Both the position numbers and the translations under genes were made by a program. Shown here piece after piece: positions 36,969-48,268 of a stretch of DNA of 64,000 nt. The notes beneath the pieces are model-generated. The model ran no database searches. It was not told the DNA's origin and was given only the letters and a program-made list of their open reading frames with translations. Source of the stretch: Sipunculus nudus (Eukaryota > Annelida > Sipuncula > Golfingiida > Sipunculidae); assembly GCA_026874595.1 (NCBI GenBank), contig CM049318.1:12319241-12383240 (forward strand), in the 5' to 3' direction. How positions within the stretch are numbered: the first letter of the stretch is position 1; every line of letters begins with the position of its first letter.

Positions 36969-37841
36969 ATCTTGCGGAAAATTTACAACAATCTATGAAA
37001 GCAGATTTATTGTATCAAATCTTGCCTGAGTAAAATGTTTGGCCTGATTTTAACAGTATGCTTAAATGTAGTGTATTAGGAAGTAACAAAATGAAACTGA
37101 GCCCATTACCTAGTTTGGTGTCCTCATTTAAAAAGACATATAGGGTAAATTTCAACTCTGCATAACATCAGGCATATCAGCTGTAGTGTGGTAAATTTTT
37201 TAAATTCTTGACTAACATCTTCTAGTTTTTTTCCTAAAGGAATGTGCGTATTTCATAAAATACATCAGTGACAACAGACATCCCCAGTCCAAGGTTTTAT
37301 TTTTTACAGGGGTATTATTACAAAAATTAGAAATCCACTTGCAACAATATAACACAGTATATAAGCTACATTTGACATATTAAAAATATCATAACTTTTT
37401 TTGTATTTAATATATTCAAGTCTGTTTTTCGATATTTAGATAAACTATATATGCTGAATTGATAGATATACTGACTTTGATGTCATGGCCAACAAATAAT
37501 TGTTGATTATTGTATAACAATTTATAAAAGAAAAGTGTACACCTGATTGTGCACTAGGCGATTGTGTAAATATTTACTATTTACTCTTGTAGTTTGTATG
37601 AAGAGACAGTGAGCGATAACCAAGGTTACAGTGTTGCAATATTAAAACGTTCCTGAATTTCATACAATATTTCATTGACAACAATAGAAAATTGACCGAG
37701 TACATTGAATCAAGAATGTTGTCAAGTTCGTTTCATAACGGCTTCTAAGAATGTTTAGAAAATAAATATTACATATGATTTTAATGATTAATTTCACCTG
37801 TGCATTAGTACATAAATCGATGTAGATTATTTTATACTCAC

Positions 37842-37951
37842 TCTCTCCCAGATTTCTTGGACTATTTCGGTGAAATTTTATTATTTTGACCATATATTGA
37901 GCTGGAAAACCATCCTGGTACACCGTCAAGGTCGTGACGTAGGCTTCCGGT
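37842..37951 (-). promoter_or_regulatory. Likely 5' exon and promoter of the zinc-finger gene
   Basis: On the minus strand a donor (GTGAGT) follows position 37842. Splicing it to the acceptor at 26208 gives ...CTGGGAGAGA|GAATGGCA, which puts ATG of the main frame in a strong context. Just upstream lie an ETS-like ACCGGAAG (complement of 37944-37951) and a CRE-like TACGTCAC (complement of 37934-37941), common in housekeeping promoters. An in-frame ATG at 37893 could add 18 residues (MVKIIKFHRN...). Transcript support is lacking, so the link across 11.6 kb is inference. Confidence 0.45.
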
Positions 37952-39596
37952 ACACACTGCCACCTATTAGCCGAAAGCGGAACTATATCCTCAGGACAAA
38001 GGATGTTGGACCTGGCCTTGTCTCGTCCCAACTCGTATCACAGTTGTGGATTCCGCAACAAGACTGGGCCTATATATATACGCCTACCCTTAAAATTTGA
38101 TCTGATATAAGTACCTTAGCTCATATTTTACAGAAAGCTTCCTTAGAATTCATAAAATATACCACACGACACTTAAGGAAAAAAAGGTTGTTTTTCTGTT
38201 AAGCTGTTGCCATAATTTTGGCCCCTGATTATGTATTTTTTTTTCTATCGAAAACCTAAATAGAGATATTGAAAAGGATACCAGCCGGCAATAATTTCTG
38301 TGAAAGTGCCTCAATCGGAAACATATTGCCAAACAGACAAAACTGAGAACGTATTTATTACGTTATAGGCTAGTCCTGGATCGAACAATGGATGTGAACA
38401 ATGACTTTTACATTAGTCGTGGACTGACAAAGTTAGACTGACCCAGTCGATGCAAAGGTTAAAACATAATATATCCCATTCACAGAGCCATCAAACTTGC
38501 CTTGCTGTGCCGCAAAGCTTAGAACAGGTACTGCCATCTCGTGGCAAATTATATAACTAAAGTACAGCTTTCGACTGATTATTTCATCGACTGGTATAAA
38601 CTCCACTGCTTATATATGGATCGGTTAGCGCCACACATCACAGCCTCGTCCACATACACGAAGAAAGCGCGACTAGAATACGAACAACACGAATATCGCA
38701 CGAATCTCGGGCAACATTTATGCAGACATTTCGCGACACATGCCAACTTTTTGCCCATTTTTCGCAAATAACGAACGTCCTGAGACATTCGTACATAGGG
38801 CCTATGTCGTGCGATTATCTTGCGACCGGCAAACCAACTGACACTTGGGCAGTATATAAATGCCATGAAATGCATTGAAGAGCAATGCGTGATGTTCGCA
38901 GTTTATTTTGAGGAATTTAAATTCCATTTTCGGGGAAAGAAGACTGATTATCTGGTTGGAAACAATGGAAATTCTTTTTAGGAGTAGCTGCTGAAATGAT
39001 TTACGTGTAGCTTATTTAAGCTACAAAACACTGCAAAAGATATAAACCATATTTTATTAAATTTCTGAAACTTAAAATTATTACTTATTTCTGAAAAAAA
39101 GTTAATGATGCCGAATACTGCCATTAATTTTGCATACCAGTTTGACCAGGTATAAACGTGCTTATACCCTTATATATAAAACCTAAAAATTCTTCATCAA
39201 TGTTTCATAATTTCAATTTCTTAATAAAAAATAAATTCGCAATTTAAAAATCTGATCTCGTTATAAATTAAACTTGAAAGATTATTGGTCAATTTAAAGG
39301 CAAATATAGGGTAGGGATTTGACCTCTTTTAGGCCTACCTGACGAGACAGTCAGGAGGCAGAGCTTGACACATTCTGAGGTCTCCTGTATATATCATAAT
39401 ATAAAATTATACGTTCCCTAGACAATGCATAAGGATCCACAAAAGCAGTGTTTTATTGTTGTATTGTAATTTCATATATTTAACCAATCAGTCATTCCTT
39501 ACCTCAACAGGCAAAGGAACTGTCTGCCTGGGTCACCACCAGATGTCATCAACGTACTGAGCAAGAGACGTTCACACGGACTAAAAAAGGGGAGTA
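37952..39596. other. Gene-free stretch upstream of the zinc-finger gene
   Basis: Short open frames on both strands (for example 38541-38771 and its antisense) have no recognisable protein content. No transposon ends or RNA genes seen. Confidence 0.4.
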
Positions 39597-39599
39597 TAA

Positions 39600-39930
39600 G
39601 GCCAAAAAAAAATTAAAGGTATGGTTCTCAGGCACCGCCCGCATCAATTTTAACCCCCCGCATCAAAAATTTTTATTTTGATTTCCAACAGAAACTTACC
39701 GATTTTGAGCTGCAGCCGCTCGGATATTTCTTTCAAGTAGATAAAATCATACAATTTCCTTTGTTATGTAGTGCTTTAGCTTGTTTAGCAAAATAACTCT
39801 GTTATTATCATGTTTTTCCCTTTTCATTTGACATTTTTATTGAAACATACAAAAAAAAAAAAAAAAAAACCGCCCGAATTGATTTCTGAAAAAAAGTGCC
39901 TGAGAACCATACCTTTTTTTTATTTTGGCC
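39600..39930. mobile_element. PIF/Harbinger-type MITE, 331 bp, TAA target duplication
   Basis: Left end begins GGCCAAAAAAAAATTAAAGG and continues TATGGTTCTCAGGCAC. The right end is its inverse with small length differences in the A run. TAA flanks both sides (39597-39599 and 39931-39933). An A run lies at about 39850-39870. No gene. Confidence 0.85.
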
Positions 39931-39933
39931 TAA

Positions 39934-41269
39934 AAGGTGAAAGATCCAGTGTCCGAATTTTCATGCCTTTAAGCACACCTATCTATGAGATCGTTGCAAA
40001 CCAATTAAAACAAAAAATGGTAATTCTTACATATCTTGCTCAAAACCGTGCCGAGGCCGTGTTGGTTTAGATTATTGATTGTGGGTCTTGCCTTTTTTAT
40101 CGTTCCTGACGACGGCTGCACGTGGGGCCAAGGTAGCATAACGGAAGGTTTGTTTGAAGTATCGTTAATAATTTACGATTGAATAATGGCCTTGCCTGTA
40201 TTTAGGCCAAGGCAAATCACTCAGTTAACTGAAATTGGTCTTTTTGTGGCACAGAGGGTGTTCTCATCGTCATCACATGTTAATTATTATTTTTCGGGTA
40301 AAACATCAGGTTGAATCTTTATGTGCAGCATGAATGGTGCACAGTAATACTAGTGACAATGACAGTGTACTAATACCACCATTATCGTTGTAAGCTCCCC
40401 TACAGCTACTATCATCAAACAGGGTCAACAAGATAGCTGCACAACACTGTTTACTGTAAACAAATTTAGGTGAGTGACAGCGAGAATATTTTGAACTTTG
40501 GCTGAATCATTAGATAACATACACATTAGTCATTACAGATATCTGCATGCCGTACAGACCATAACACTGCGGCTGGCGTTTCTTCTTTTTACCTTAGGCG
40601 TGTTACCTGGGAAAATACTACAGCGCACTGGCTGTATAAAACACTTTTGATCAACCACGGCTGCGTGAAAGCACCTTTTGATTAAACGCGGTAAGAGCAA
40701 CACATATTAATTTTAATGAAATGTTTACACTTTGGTAGTCATTTGAACAAATAAATTTTATTCATGACAGCTAGGTTTTGCTTAGATTTTCCTAGTTTTA
40801 AATAGTAAATAGTAAATAGCTACAGTTGTAGCTGATAAATGCCCCCGGGACCCTTATTCCAATAAAAAACGACATAAAATGCATATATATATATATATAA
40901 TGCGTATATAATCCATGCAGTAGGATATTTCTAAAGAAAATATGACACAGTTCACATATCTTAATTGGCCCCTAAAGGAAACATTTATCATATAGGCGCA
41001 GCCTAATTTGTCCTGCAAATACTAGTATGCTGCTGTTTTTTTGTTGATTCAGACAGTACAATGGATTCATACATATATCTTAAAATACTCATACTTGTAG
41101 CAATTCCATATTTTGCAAACTAATAAAAGGTAACAATATTTGATAATTTCAGCTGAGCTTCTTTGTCCATGAGTTACTTAAAATATTGATTCGTATTTAA
41201 TTTAGTGACGATTTATATTCGCTGATTAGACCTTGAGCTCCAAGACTTCGCAATCCTCCGAGAACTTAG
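39934..41269. other. Gene-free stretch
   Basis: No exon or repeat family recognised apart from a (TA)n stretch near 40884-40899. Sequence is AT-rich with unique-looking character. Confidence 0.4.
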
Positions 41270-42960
41270 TTAACCAAAAGGTATGCGTCATATCTGAAAT
41301 AAAATTGTACTTGAAAAGTTGTAGTGCTAATTTTAAGAATTTACCGGCGGCTATAATTTATCTTGATCAAGAAAAAGCTTTTAAAAGACAGATTGGAAAT
41401 TCATGATTAAATGTTTACGAAGTATTGAGTTTGCTCTACAGTTTATTAAATAGATACAGCTTTATTATACTGTTATTCAAAGTTGTGTAAAAATAAATGT
41501 ATATTTCATCTTTCTTCCCGCTGTTGCGAGGTACGAGACAGGGCTGTCTACTGAGCCCGTTACTGTATATCGTCGTGGCAGAAGTATTGTCAAATGTTAT
41601 CGGGAAGATGAAACTTTTAAAAGGAATATTACTACCAGATAATTCTGAACTTGTGATAACTCAACATGCGGATGAAACAGCTCTTTTTTGTTTCTGATAT
41701 CAAATCTATAAACCTTTGTCCAACGATTTTAAATATTTTTAGAAGGCATCCGGACCTCGAATCAACAAAGTTAAAACAGTAGGTTTGTGGCTAGGCAGTT
41801 TCATGGGAAGGCCAGACTCCCCGGGGGATATTAAATGTTCTTCGAGTTATGTTAAAATTTTATTTTTTTTTATGGGAAATGAAGCGGTGACAAAGAATAA
41901 TTGAGATGAGATAATTATAAAATTCCGAAAGGTGTTACATGTTTGGTCTCATAGAAATTTATCTTATTCTTGTAAAGTTGTAGTTTCTAATATTATGGCA
42001 AGTAGCTCTATATGGTTTTATTGTATAGTAATAAGTATGCCATTAAATGTTTCAGAAACCTTTGATAAATTGCCACTAGATTTCTTTTGAGACTTTAAAA
42101 GCCATCTGGTGCCCAAAGATATTATTTTGCTAAGAGACTTGGGAGGGCAGAATCTAGTTTCGGTAAATAATAAGATAATAGCATAACTTGGAGCATGGTT
42201 AGCAAAAGTTTTAAATATGGACCACAAATGCAGAATGCTTGCAGAATATTTCATTGATGTCCAAAAAATGTTTTCTTTGGGAGAGAATTGTTCAATTGAA
42301 AATATAAGGTTTCGCAGACAGATTGTAATGGTCAGCCTATTGTATATCAGGAAATGTTAAAGCATGGAGTACGTTGAATGTCGAGAGGACAGAAGATAAC
42401 TATAACAAAAGTGCTCTGTTAGATTAATGTTTATTTTTAAACGGTAAAATTTTGCATCAATATGGGTTACCACTTTTATTGAAGAATTTATTTTTGCTGG
42501 ATGTAACACGTATTTGGAATAGGAGATTGGGTTATTTTCATAGAAATGAAGATTTGATTGAAACTTTCGGGATCAGAAGCAGTAAACTACTTTCTTTAAA
42601 ATATGCTGAATTGACTCTGTCAATACCAAGTACATGGCCGTGGAAATTGTGAGAAGGGAAGGACACGTGACACCTTTGATTATGTTCTTTTCAAGGGGAT
42701 TGATACTGTTATTTCACATAAAAAATTTATTACAGTTTTGTTGTGTGACTATTTGTTAGAGGAACATCCGAAATGTAAAGGAAAATGGGGAGATCTTTTC
42801 AGTGATAGATTAGAATAGAAACATTTCTTTAAGGGTTGTTTTAAAAAATAAACGATCGATGTCAGCAGGATACTGATTGGAAGTTTTTGAGTTTGGTAAT
42901 ACCTACAAAGAATTTTTTTGTTCAAATGTAAAACAGTTACTACCAACAAATGTGATGTTT
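41270..42960 (+). pseudogene. LINE reverse transcriptase remnant
   Basis: Translations in shifting plus-strand frames give successive RT blocks. IIYLDQEKAFKR corresponds to motif A, LRGTRQGCLLSPLLYIVVAE to motif B, and ITQHADETALFCF to the active-site block where an intact copy would have ADD. Thumb and connection-like text follows (SIWFYCIVISMPLNV, LVPKDIILLRDLGGQNLVSV, LPLLLKNLFLLDVTRIWNRR). Stops and frameshifts are frequent and the second catalytic aspartate is E, so it is inactive. The block order is that of non-LTR retrotransposons of the L1/Tx1-like kind; the clade call is tentative. Confidence 0.75.
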
Positions 42961-43121
42961 GTAATAAAATAATCTACATATATTTACCGATGGTCTAAAT
43001 GTCGTAACATTTTTTGGGGAAACCTCAAATCATTAATTTTCCAAATGTCGTGACATTTTTTGGGAATGCTAAAATTAATCTTTGGTAGGATTGCTGGAAA
43101 AACTGTTAAATTAAATATGTA

Positions 43122-43298
43122 GAGTGGAACCCCACAATTACGACCACCTTGGGGACTGACCAAAATGGTCGTAATTTGGGGGTAGTCGTATTTGTAAAAC
43201 TCTTAATTACATGGATCGTATATTTGGGACCAAGAAAGGTGGTCGTAATTGTGGGGGTGGTTGCAATTGCGGGGTGGTCACAAGGCGGGGTTCCTATG
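43122..43298. mobile_element. Tc1/mariner-type MITE, ~177 bp, TA-flanked
   Basis: Left end GAGTGGAACCCCACAATTAC and the inverse of the right end (CATAGGAACCCCGCCTTGTG) share the AGTGGAACCCC core and GACCACC. TA lies on both sides (43120-43121 and 43299-43300). Internal GGTCGTAATT words repeat several times. Confidence 0.65.
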
Positions 43299-43365
43299 TA
43301 GATGCTTTCATTTGTTTGTAACCATGCTTGGAGGGAGTAATTGAGAGCTACTTTATTCTCTCTGG

Positions 43366-44377
43366 ATTTTTAGCGAATCTGTGAGCTTATGCGATGGTGC
43401 AGCGTCGTCCGTCGTGCGGTGTGCGTCGTCTGTACGTTAACCATAGCTATCTCAAAAACGGCAGGAGCTAGCATCACCAAAGTTTTCGCAAATAAACAGT
43501 CATCTGAAAAACTCTATCGGAATTTATTTATTTATTTTTTCTAACTGCATTTTCTGAGTTTTTATAGGGAAAAAGCTAAAAAAAGATTTAAAAATCTTCT
43601 TCTCCGAAACTGTCCAGCCAAATTGTCCAATATTTCACAGAAATGATCCCCGGAACAATCTTTTTTTTAAGTTTGTTGGAATGGTTCCAGGTTGGAGATT
43701 TTTGGCCGAGTTAAAGGAGGTTGAACTTAGTCATCTGTCCAAAAAAAGCACACTAAAATTAAAATTTCAGAAACGACTAGCGCTATCATCACCAAATTTT
43801 ATACCAATGTTTTTCACATATGTCATATCTGAAATTGAGGTATTGCTGGTGCAACCTACATTGATCTGTTTTTTACAAGCAAAAATGTAATTTTAGATGC
43901 TTCTAGCTTATACACTGTTTTATGATGAAACTGTTAAGCTGATTGGTTTAAACTTTACAAGAATTATTTTATGGTAGGGTTCTGTCAGTTTTATAAGAAT
44001 AGATTGGGTAAATAGAGCTTTAAAAAAAGCAGTGTAGCCAATTGTAAAAGGCTTTCTGTGTTTGAAAGCAGATTTGACAACATGCTGAGTTCCAGCAGCC
44101 AAGTCAAGAGGTCACTCGGTACAACCAGACATCACCAGTGCAACTGACCTGGCTCTGTCTGGTGTCTATACAATGTGTCTAGACGTCTAGACACAATGTC
44201 TAGATGCGGAATTCCCTGATTATTGGAACCATATCTTTCACCTGTTTGAAAAAAACTTGGTTTGCATTTTTAGCGAATCTGGTTCATCATCAGGTCACAT
44301 GTGAACTGCTGCGCCCTCATTTTTGGTTGACCTCCGACCTTTCCTCGCTGCTTAGTGTCCATTTGTACGTCTCTTTC
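43366..44377 (+). repeat. Dispersed repeat fragments
   Basis: Two segments share the start TTTTTAGCGAATCTG (about 43368 and 44268) and are followed by GCGTCGTCCGTCGTGCG-like or related text and phrases such as 'tatctc...aaacgg'. The content is similar in style to other bivalve-type dispersed repeats. Short frames (43681-43890) have no recognisable domain. Confidence 0.4.
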
Positions 44378-45240
44378 CACACATAAACCCACATATCTCG
44401 GGAACCGTTTAACCGATCAGGCTAAAAAGTTTGCACAAATACAGCCCTTTGATAGCTTTATAACATACACTAAAAATGGTGGCGCCACCTCCAACCATTT
44501 TTGCACAGCGTCCATCTGTTCATCTGCCTTGGGATAAAATCACTCATATCTCGGCAGTTTACAGGACATATCCTCCTGAACTTTTGCATGTATATACATC
44601 CTGGATAGCTTTCTTGATTTTATGACAGGTGGCGCCATCTACATTCACGTTAAGACTACAGACATCAAAGCTCATATCTCTGAAATTGTCTGACCGATTT
44701 GGCCAAAATTTTGCATATATATAGATCTCACATAGTTCCTCGTCATACGCAAAACTGGTGGCGCCACCTGCAACCATTTTTGCACAGCGTCCATCTGTTC
44801 ATATGCCTTTGGATAATATCACTCATATCTCGGCAGTGGTTTACCTTACCCACCTGAAATTTTGCAGGTTTATACATCCTGGACAGCTTTTTCGATTTTA
44901 TGACAGGTGGCGGCACCTACATTCACGTTCACTCTGCAGACAACCAAGCTCATATCTCGGGAACCGTTTGACCGATTGGGCCAAAATTTTGCATGTGTAA
45001 TCTCACATAGCTCTTCATCATAGGCAAAAATGGTGGCGCCACCTGCAACCATTTATGCACAGCGTCCATATGTTCATCTGCCTTGGGATAAAATCACTCA
45101 TATCTAGGCAGTGGTTTGACTTACCCACCTGAAATTTTGAAGCTTTAAACATTCTGGACAGCCTCCATGATTTTATGACAGGTGGCGCCACCTACATTCA
45201 CGTTTTCGATGAAGACATCCATGCTAATATGAAACACACC
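44378..45240 (+). repeat. Dimeric ~277-bp tandem array with GGTGGCGCCACC palindromes
   Basis: The 12-bp palindrome GGTGGCGCCACC or a one-base variant occurs at 44478, 44628, 44757, 44906, 45032 and 45181. Spacing alternates 150, 129, 149, 126 and 149 bp. One half-unit continues AACCATTTTTGCACAGCGTC, the other CTACATTCACGTT. Other shared text is ATATCTCGGGAACCGTTTGA and CCAAAATTTTGCAT. Three dimers are present; the open frames inside are by-products of the repeat. Confidence 0.88.
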
Positions 45241-46123
45241 TCACTCTATTCCTCTTGCCACTTTATCCATGCCTCACTTCACCCGTCCCACTCTGATTTC
45301 GGTGGATACACGTAGTCCCTTGTCAACTATCCATATTCTAGTTTTAAAATGCCCTAGTCTGAAACTTGCAGGTCCGAAACGTCCATTTTGCTGAAATCAT
45401 AATGACTAAGGTAGATATGCAGGACGTAAGAGGATCAATATAAAATTTAAAAAAAAATAAACCTCCATTCATACTCCAAAACTTTGCACAGGTTCGCATT
45501 ATGCCTGTAGGCCTTGTTTAATATATTAATGTTAAATTTATATTAATATTAATATTATATTATTATATTGGGAATTTTGTTCAGTGGTTTAGCAGAAACA
45601 AAAGATAAATGTCAGAATCTATCAATTAAATACAATTTACTGAGAATCTGGTTAGAAAAAGGATTAAAGAAGAGTTTTATAAGGGTAAACAACTTTAGTA
45701 AAGATTTCAAAGAAATGTGGTGTCAAAATGATGCTTTGTGCACTATTAATAATCCGGAATTATTTTTCAAACTTTAGAGTGAATCTGCAAGACTTTAAAA
45801 TGATATGCGATTTTATTGGCATATCTTTATACATGATCCTTATACTTTTGTTTTAGTTTTGTGATTTTGTGATTTGTACAGTCAAGAATAATTTCGTTTT
45901 AGAGATGGCACGAGGTGTTAAATACCTATTTACTTGGATGTAATGTACAACGTTACCTCCATGAAATGTAATATGTATCTACCTGTACATGCATGTTGTA
46001 AAGGTAAGTTTATTGGGCGCATGGATCTTTCTCTTTGTTGCCGTCAGCACTGCTGAGTTGTGTGGCTGCAGTGACGGGGAAGATTTATGGGAATACGCTT
46101 GGTAATGTATGTATAAATATATA
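45241..46123. other. Gene-free stretch
   Basis: AT-rich, with an open frame at 45568-45777 that I do not recognise. It may be LINE tail debris, but there is no motif to prove it. Confidence 0.35.
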
Positions 46124-46125
46124 TA

Positions 46126-46309
46126 CAGTGAAACATCGTCGTGTCAAAGTCGAAAGGACCCTCAGAAAACTTCGGCATATCCGAGGTTCGACACAAGCGG
46201 GTATTATTAGGTAATAATCTAACTAGAGTTGTCCAGAACATCGAGTCTGTAACTTCGCCATAAGCGAGGTATTCGCTTTAAGCGAGTTTGACACAACGAG
46301 GTTTCACTG
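46126..46309. mobile_element. Tc1/mariner-type MITE, 184 bp, TA-flanked
   Basis: Left end CAGTGAAACATCGTCGTGTC; the inverse of the right end reads CAGTGAAACCTCGTTGTGTC. Both are flanked by TA (46124-46125 and 46310-46311) inside a (TA)n tract. No coding capacity. Confidence 0.85.
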
Positions 46310-46311
46310 TA

Positions 46312-47643
46312 TATATATATATATACGAATATGCTAAACGTTAAGCACGTTGGAGCATCGAGTTTTTACTCCGAGTTTCACGCCGTTGCCGGTCTCGGCA
46401 CCCGGGCAATCATCAGATTACTGACGCTTGTGAGGAACCCATTTGTCGCTGCTATTTTCTTTTTGCACGGTTCGGTAGTTTCTTGACATTTAATGCGCAC
46501 AAATAAGATTATTCATTATAGGATAAGAGACTTTTTGAAAGTTGGAAGCCATTATTACTTTACATTTACTCCGCACTGCCAACTATGTTTATTAGGTCCT
46601 TTAAGGGTGTTGTTCAACTGGGTTGACATGTGTCGTGCTCTCTTCAGTAAATGAACACAGGGCGTAACATATGGCTATACATTCGCCTACACAATATATG
46701 TATATCAACTGTTTCCCCTTCTTACTGTGTCTTTTATCTTTCTTAGATTCTTTATCTTCCCCTTGAGTGATTTATAACGAATTCGCTATAAACATTCACC
46801 CCACTGATACATCAAAATATATCACGTATGGTGACACTCTGCTGCATACGATGTTAAATAAAACATGAGGTCTTCAAAGCATACTCTTGAAAATAGCATA
46901 TACAGTTTATTTCCTATAACAAGTTCGAGTGAGTGAATTATATAGGCAGCTAGATATACAATAATATGACTTCAACTGCGATAACAACTTGAACAGTATT
47001 ATCCTAGGGCGGAGCCCATACCAAGACGAGAAAACGCTGGCTAATTTGGCTGTAGAAAATAATGAAGTAGCTAACGTAAACTCATTCGATTGTAGGACAG
47101 GGTCTCAACACAAATTAAAATTAAAAATATCAGAGCGAACACGGGTCGATATAAATTTTCTCTCGGAATGGAATTAATTTTCACCAGAGGGAGCCTTGGA
47201 CGCTCATACCTTTCGAATCATAATTAAATAACAATATTTAATTAGTGTTTGCATAAACGGCGCATCTTTTATAAAAAGTACACATATATAGTGTAGTTGA
47301 AAATGTAAACGACATTTGATACATCTGGCACTCCTCTCCTCAGCACACACATTTGGGTAATTTGGTGAATATGGAACAAAAACCAGAACCATGCCTTAGT
47401 CTGTCAAGTTATTAATCTGTGGCCCTAAGGTTAATAACTGAAAATATCCATTTGACAATAGTGAAGGTACGGCTAGTGTGGTAGTGCTATACAACTGTTT
47501 ATTTTTATAACGCTACAAAGCATCACGCAGTACGTCTCCGTCTCGTGAACAGCTGCAATAAGGGGAGAGGTAGGCCAAAATCCTAAAAAAAGGTGTAATT
47601 TCAAACCAGCATACATATATTTTCAGGGTATCAGACAAGTGAA
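46312..47643. other. Intergenic region upstream of the four-pass membrane gene
   Basis: No gene recognised. An acceptor-like TATATTTTCAG lies 17 bp before the ATG at 47644, so a non-coding first exon upstream is likely, but I could not locate it. Confidence 0.4.
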
Positions 47644-48207
47644 ATGACGGCGATATGTTTTCGGGTGGTCTCAAGCATTAAACTGGTGATCGGCGTGGCT
47701 AGCATTGTGGTCGGTTGCCTGACGATTGCTTTTTCTATGCCCAATACAGGATGGCCGGCCGCTTCCGGTGTGGGGATCTGGGGAGCTCTCACTGTAAGTG
47801 TTTCCCTTCTTCATGTTAGCAAGGCCCACTCGAAGCTCTTAAATTCCGTTCAGAAGCTAGAAGGAAGCCTCGATGTACAGTTTCGATTTAAAGGGAAATA
47901 AAATATTATTAGTATGTTTTGAAGATATGGTGGACCTGAACACTTGATGTGCGTCATCGCCGGGAAGAAGCGCTAGTGAGATGAGAAAGATCTATAACTT
48001 ATTTATGCCTAATCGCCCACGGTTAATTTAGGACGGCTGCATTGGCTGTTTCTACATAAAATGGACTTGGCAGCATAAATAATTTAGTTCTGTTGAGTAA
48101 AACGATAAAATAGGACATTACTGATATTGAATATACGAAGTGAAAAATATAAATTTATAAAGTGAAAAATTATCAAATAAGAGAAAATATGTATGCCTGA
48201 ACAATAT

Positions 48208-48268
<61 letters not shown>

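Larger units (their letters stand above)
34634..37563. mobile_element. 2.93-kb element bounded by 32-bp inverted repeats
   Basis: Left end 34634-34665 starts AATCGCCTAGTTCACAATCA; the inverse of 37532-37563 matches 31 of 32 positions (GTGC for GTTC). The interior is AT-rich, has no long open frame, and carries seven same-strand copies of a 15-bp motif listed separately. A target duplication is not obvious. It could be an unclassified DNA transposon derivative; it lies within the presumed long intron of the zinc-finger gene. Confidence 0.65.

Noticed and set aside
37672-38031. 119-residue minus-strand frame as the N-terminal coding exon of the zinc-finger gene
   Set aside because: It opens with TTG, an in-frame TGA lies just upstream, and promoter-like motifs fall within it. 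Only the part after 37893 could be coding, so the stretch is treated as promoter and 5' exon.
45568-45777. Possible continuation of the LINE remnant
   Set aside because: The composition is compatible, but no RT, endonuclease or other motif is visible, and it is 2.6 kb past the last recognisable LINE block.
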